From assembly GCA_041571375.1 (NCBI GenBank), contig JBFFUJ010000120.1, positions 1 through 7,623 on the forward strand: a stretch of DNA of 7,623 bases, written 5' to 3'. The DNA comes from CALKKN01 sp041571375. GTDB lineage: Bacteria; Pseudomonadota; Gammaproteobacteria; Xanthomonadales; SZUA-36. Made by a program: the position numbers and the translations under genes. Each line of letters starts with the position of its first letter. Position 1 is the stretch's first letter. Under the pieces are notes generated by a model. The model did not search any database. It was given only the letters and a program-made list of their open reading frames with translations, and was not told the DNA's origin. Of the stretch, positions 5,361-7,623 are shown in pieces.

Positions 5361-6332
5361 TCAGAGCCGGCGCGCGGCGAGCAGTCCGGTGATCAGCAGC
5401 AACAGCGAGGCGATGGCCAGTCCGATGGGGTTCAGGCCCGGCACACCGCGGACAGTGCCGGACGGGGGGGGCACGTCATCAGGAGGAGTGATCACGTCGT
5501 CCGGAGGCGTCACCGTGAGGTCACAGCCGGCCGGTGGAGCGATGGCGAGGCTCTCGAAGCCGATTTCCTGAAGGATCTTCTTCCCGGAAGCCGTGCCAGT
5601 CTGCGGGTCGACCTGCATCGACTGACTCGGCAGGTCGTCCGGCAGGCGGCGATCGGTCACCGCCCAGAGCAAACCGCCCTGATCGAAGTCCAGCCCAGCC
5701 TCGGTATAGGGATCAGCGGCGGAACCCAACGGGCCGATCAGGCTGGCCGCGCCCGTCGCGGTGTCGATCGAGTACAGATTGGGCGCATCGGTCTGCCCGT
5801 CGCGATCCAGGCCGTTGCCGAGCCCATACAGCTGGGTCGGGACGCCGTATGCGGCGATGGCGCTGATATTCACTCCCAGGGAACCGATCAGGGTCGCTAC
5901 ACCGGAGAGGTTCATCCGGTACAGCGCGCGCTGGGTGACCGAGGTGACGTACAGCGTTCCGTCACAGCCGAAGGTCATGCCGAAGTCGTTGTCACCGGTG
6001 GATGGGAGCCCGGTGATCAATGCCTCATTGCCAACTTGCGCATTGGCGGGATTCAGTGTGAAAAGAGTCGGAATTTGGTCGTCGATCGCATAGAGCGTGC
6101 CGTCCGGGTCGAAGGCGAGGCCTTCGACATCGAGCTTGACCGGGCTGAGCGGCGCGATCAGGGTCACGTCGCCAGTCTCGAGGTTAATTTCGTACAGACT
6201 GTCTTCGTTGGCGATGTTACTGCTGTCCGAGTTGACGCTGTAGCCCACCGGCGCCGCAAACGACGCCGCTGCAACCGACAGCAGCATGACGGACAGCAAG
6301 GGACGGGCCAGATTGGACAGCGGCGTTTTCAT
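5361..6332 (-). CDS. Secreted beta-propeller-like protein with C-terminal sorting/anchor segment (CTERM-like)
   Basis: Encodes 323 residues. A Sec signal peptide (MKTPLSNLARPLLSVMLLSV, cleavage likely after SFA at 26) lacks twin arginines, so this is not a Tat substrate despite its neighbours. The mature part has blade-like repeats of the form LYxIDxxTGxxxLIGPL at about 46-62, 89-108, 137-153, 186-203 and 238-252, with interleaved GLAFDPDGTLYAI-type units (71-83). The pattern resembles DUF4394/NHL-like propellers, with no catalytic motif. A linker with two TPPDDV repeats (275-287) precedes VPGLNPIGLA, about 15 hydrophobic residues and a final AARRL. That is the architecture of IPTL/PEP-CTERM sorting signals, though the IPTLxxWG core is degenerate. 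The start is the ATG at 6332, chosen because it begins the signal peptide. A TTG at 6383 would put 17 hydrophilic residues before it. Function unknown. Confidence 0.85.
   Translation of the reverse strand: MKTPLSNLARPLLSVMLLSVAAASFAAPVGYSVNSDSSNIANEDSLYEINLETGDVTLIAPLSPVKLDVEGLAFDPDGTLYAIDDQIPTLFTLNPANAQVGNEALITGLPSTGDNDFGMTFGCDGTLYVTSVTQRALYRMNLSGVATLIGSLGVNISAIAAYGVPTQLYGLGNGLDRDGQTDAPNLYSIDTATGAASLIGPLGSAADPYTEAGLDFDQGGLLWAVTDRRLPDDLPSQSMQVDPQTGTASGKKILQEIGFESLAIAPPAGCDLTVTPPDDVITPPDDVPPPSGTVRGVPGLNPIGLAIASLLLLITGLLAARRL
5464..5471 (-). repeat. Eight-base C homopolymer (G8 on + strand) inside the CTERM-like gene
   Basis: The coding strand reads GTG followed by eight C, then GTCCGG, encoding VPPPSG in the linker just before the C-terminal anchor. 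Losing one C would shift the frame and reach a TGA at 5434-5432, before the membrane segment. Gaining one C would also destroy the anchor. Tracts of this length can slip during replication. Confidence 0.7.
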
Positions 6333-6373
6333 GTGGCGCAAACAATCGCCTCGTTGTGCAACGCGGGAAGTTA

Positions 6374-6402
6374 ATGCTATCAAGAAAGCGGATTTAAAAC
6401 AA
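6374..6402 (-). promoter_or_regulatory. Candidate sigma-70 promoter of the CTERM-like gene
   Basis: On the minus strand TTGTTT (6402-6397) is followed after exactly 17 bases by TAGCAT (6379-6374). Transcription would begin near 6367, about 35 bases before the ATG at 6332. The match is partial (3/6 and 4/6), but the spacing and AT-rich setting are right. Confidence 0.3.
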
Positions 6403-6524
6403 AGCTTTAACGCACATTTCCGTTTCTAATTACGAAGTGTTGCGAATTGGCCACACAGCGGTTGGAGCGGTTCCTGCCGGCGCTGGTGTGGGCAGCGCCA
6501 TGAGTGCCCCCTAAGCCACCGATT

Positions 6525-6539
6525 TGACTATGATTGTCA
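6525..6539 (+). promoter_or_regulatory. Fur-box-like 7-1-7 inverted repeat upstream of hemH
   Basis: TGACTAT-G-ATTGTCA forms two 7-base arms around one base, with 6 of 7 arm positions symmetric. It matches 11 of the 14 defined positions of the 7-1-7 Fur consensus TGATAAT-N-ATTATCA. It overlaps a possible -35 (TTGACT, 6524-6529, with TACCAA 18 bases on at 6548-6553) and a -10-like TATGAT (6529-6534), so a bound repressor would block RNA polymerase. It lies 88 bases before the hemH ATG. Iron control of an iron-inserting enzyme is plausible but is inference. Confidence 0.45.
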
Positions 6540-6627
6540 TCCCACGCTACCAATCTCGCGGAATTTGATGGAAGATGGGGCGCCTCGCTGTGGTATTTCC
6601 GCCACAGCCGCTCCGGAGATGATTAGT

Positions 6628-7623
6628 ATGGCTGAAGTCGACGCAGAGGGACCGGAACGGGGTGTTTTACTGGCCAACCTCGGCACGCCGGACGCGCCGG
6701 AGCGCAAGCCCGTGGCGCGGTTTCTGCGCGAATTCCTGTCCGATCCGCGCGTCGTGGATCTGCCGCGGTACCTGTGGCTGCCGCTGCTGAACCTGGTCAT
6801 CATTCCTCTGCGCGCGGGCAAGTCTGCGGCAGCCTACCGGGAAATATGGTGGCCGGAAGGGTCGCCCCTGCTGGTGCTGACCGAGCGGCTGGCGGCGACA
6901 CTGGCGGCGCGGCTGCAGGGCCGGGCCCGGGTCGAAATCGGCATGCGTTACCGCGAACCCTCAATCCGTGCCGGCCTGGAGCGATTGCGCCAGGCGGGCG
7001 TGGACGAAGTCGTCGTGCTGCCGCTTTATCCCCAGTTTTCAGGCACCACGACGGCGTCCATCTACGATGCCGTCGATGCGGCGCTGAGCGATCTGGACTG
7101 GCGGCCGCGCCTGCACCGCATCGAGAAATACTTCGATCACCCGGCCTGGGCCGAAGGTATCGCCGACAGCATCCGCGCCTTCCAGTCCGAGCATGGCGTG
7201 CCGGAGAAGCTGATCTTCTCGCTGCACGGCATTCCGCAACGTTACGTGCGCCAGGGTGATCCGTACCAGGTGCAATGCGAAGCCAGCGTCAGGGCGGTCG
7301 TCGAGGCCCTGGGCCTGCGCCAGGAGGACTGGCTGCTGACCTACCAGTCACGGGTCGGCCGTGAGCCCTGGCTGCAGCCCTACACCGACGAGACGCTGGA
7401 AGAGTTGGCCAGGTCCGGTGTCCGGCAGGTGCAGGTGCTGTGCCCGGGCTTTGCGGTTGACTGCCTGGAAACGCTCGAAGAGATCGCCATGCAGAACCGG
7501 GACCTGTTCGAGGAGGCCGGGGGTGAAAAACTCGAGTACATACCGGCGCTGAACGACAGCGACACGCATGCCCAGCTGATGGAGCGGCTGGTGGCGGAAG
7601 CGCTCGACAGGGGGTCAGAGCGA
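6628..7623 (+). CDS. hemH: Ferrochelatase (3' end cut by window)
   Basis: Encodes 332 residues with no stop before the window ends; the family is usually about 320-370 residues, so only a few should be missing. HemH inserts Fe2+ into protoporphyrin IX, the last step of the protoporphyrin-dependent haem pathway, and is usually inner-membrane associated. Motifs in order are GVLLANLGTPDAP (12-24), REIWWPEGSPL (about 72-82), VVVLPLYPQFSGTTTASIYD (about 129-148), FSLHGIPQRYVRQGDPY with catalytic His200 (197-213), YQSRVGREPWLQPYT (about 236-250), and LCPGFAVDCLETLEEI with the conserved Glu281 that matches human Glu343. The ATG at 6628 is preferred because GGAG (6615-6618) lies nine bases upstream. 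In-frame ATGs at 6619 and 6568 are less likely, since GGAG directly abuts the first. It stands alone on the plus strand, downstream of a possible Fur box. Confidence 0.97.
   Translation, partial: MAEVDAEGPERGVLLANLGTPDAPERKPVARFLREFLSDPRVVDLPRYLWLPLLNLVIIPLRAGKSAAAYREIWWPEGSPLLVLTERLAATLAARLQGRARVEIGMRYREPSIRAGLERLRQAGVDEVVVLPLYPQFSGTTTASIYDAVDAALSDLDWRPRLHRIEKYFDHPAWAEGIADSIRAFQSEHGVPEKLIFSLHGIPQRYVRQGDPYQVQCEASVRAVVEALGLRQEDWLLTYQSRVGREPWLQPYTDETLEELARSGVRQVQVLCPGFAVDCLETLEEIAMQNRDLFEEAGGEKLEYIPALNDSDTHAQLMERLVAEALDRGSER

Larger units (their letters stand above)
6333..6627. other. Divergent intergenic region between the CTERM-like gene and hemH
   Basis: This 295-bp stretch has no credible gene. 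The part near the CTERM-like gene is AT-rich (6371-6436), unlike the surrounding DNA, and probably holds promoters. A GC stem, GGCGCT (6479-6484) with AGCGCC (6494-6499), sits in the middle without a T-run. A Fur-box-like inverted repeat lies at 6525-6539. The hemH ribosome-binding site GGAG is at 6615-6618. Confidence 0.6.

Noticed and set aside
5325..6374. Long plus-strand open frame (349 codons) opposite the CTERM-like gene
   Set aside because: Its translation is arginine/glutamine-rich with no recognisable motif. The opposite strand gives a signal peptide, repeats and a C-terminal anchor, so this is an antisense shadow in GC-rich DNA.
6500..6514. Mini-ORF (MSAP) upstream of hemH as a leader peptide
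   Set aside because: Four codons, no ribosome-binding site, and it lies upstream of the likely hemH transcription start.
6774..7259. Plus-strand open frame inside hemH in another frame
   Set aside because: It lies wholly within the ferrochelatase frame, which carries all family motifs, and its translation is low-complexity Ala/Arg/Gly.
1..7623. A new defence, mobile or CRISPR-type system
   Set aside because: All coding DNA is accounted for by known envelope, cofactor and nucleotide-metabolism families. I see no direct-repeat array, transposase, integrase, toxin-antitoxin pair or reverse transcriptase.

Overview
The window reads as a chromosomal housekeeping stretch from a GC-rich Gram-negative bacterium, most likely a gammaproteobacterium. 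Support for this: an outer-membrane patatin/Omp85-type phospholipase, a complete tatABC set in the E. coli-like three-gene form, a proteobacterial-type ferrochelatase, and a secreted protein with a gammaproteobacterial-style C-terminal sorting signal. Genus and order cannot be fixed from the sequence alone. I see no rRNA, tRNA, CRISPR array, transposase, integrase or insertion-sequence end.

Layout. Positions 1-990 (+) hold the C-terminal outer-membrane barrel of a patatin-like phospholipase whose start lies outside the window. A small dodecin gene follows at 1077-1283 (+). Two minus-strand genes come next: a DUF3465-type membrane-anchored protein (1310-1759) downstream of a rhomboid intramembrane protease (1776-2390). 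Their upstream neighbours run divergently on the plus strand: a LOG-family nucleotide phosphoribohydrolase (2465-3094) and a multi-pass BPSS1780-like membrane protein (3102-3941). The membrane protein converges on, and overlaps by 16 bp, the 3' end of tatC. The tatA-tatB-tatC operon occupies 5279-3926 (-). Upstream of it on the same strand is a secreted, beta-propeller-like protein with a C-terminal membrane/sorting segment (6332-5361). A 295-bp intergenic region then leads to ferrochelatase hemH (6628 to the window end, +), which lacks only its extreme C-terminus.

How the genes relate. The common theme is the cell envelope: the Tat translocon exports folded proteins, the rhomboid cleaves membrane proteins, the patatin barrel sits in the outer membrane, and the CTERM-like protein is exported by Sec. 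HemH (haem), dodecin (flavin) and LOG (nucleotide turnover) are cytoplasmic cofactor or nucleotide functions. HemH is usually membrane-associated.

I did not find a previously undescribed multi-gene system. The most useful leads are three. A Fur-box-like 7-1-7 inverted repeat lies upstream of hemH. An eight-base C tract in the CTERM-like gene is placed so that a one-base contraction would remove the membrane anchor. A rhomboid gene lies near a tatA that lacks the cleavable extension known from Providencia. Two annotated starts depend on reading the bases: the rhomboid begins with TTG behind a strong ribosome-binding site, and tatB begins at the ATG at 5003 rather than the TTG just upstream.
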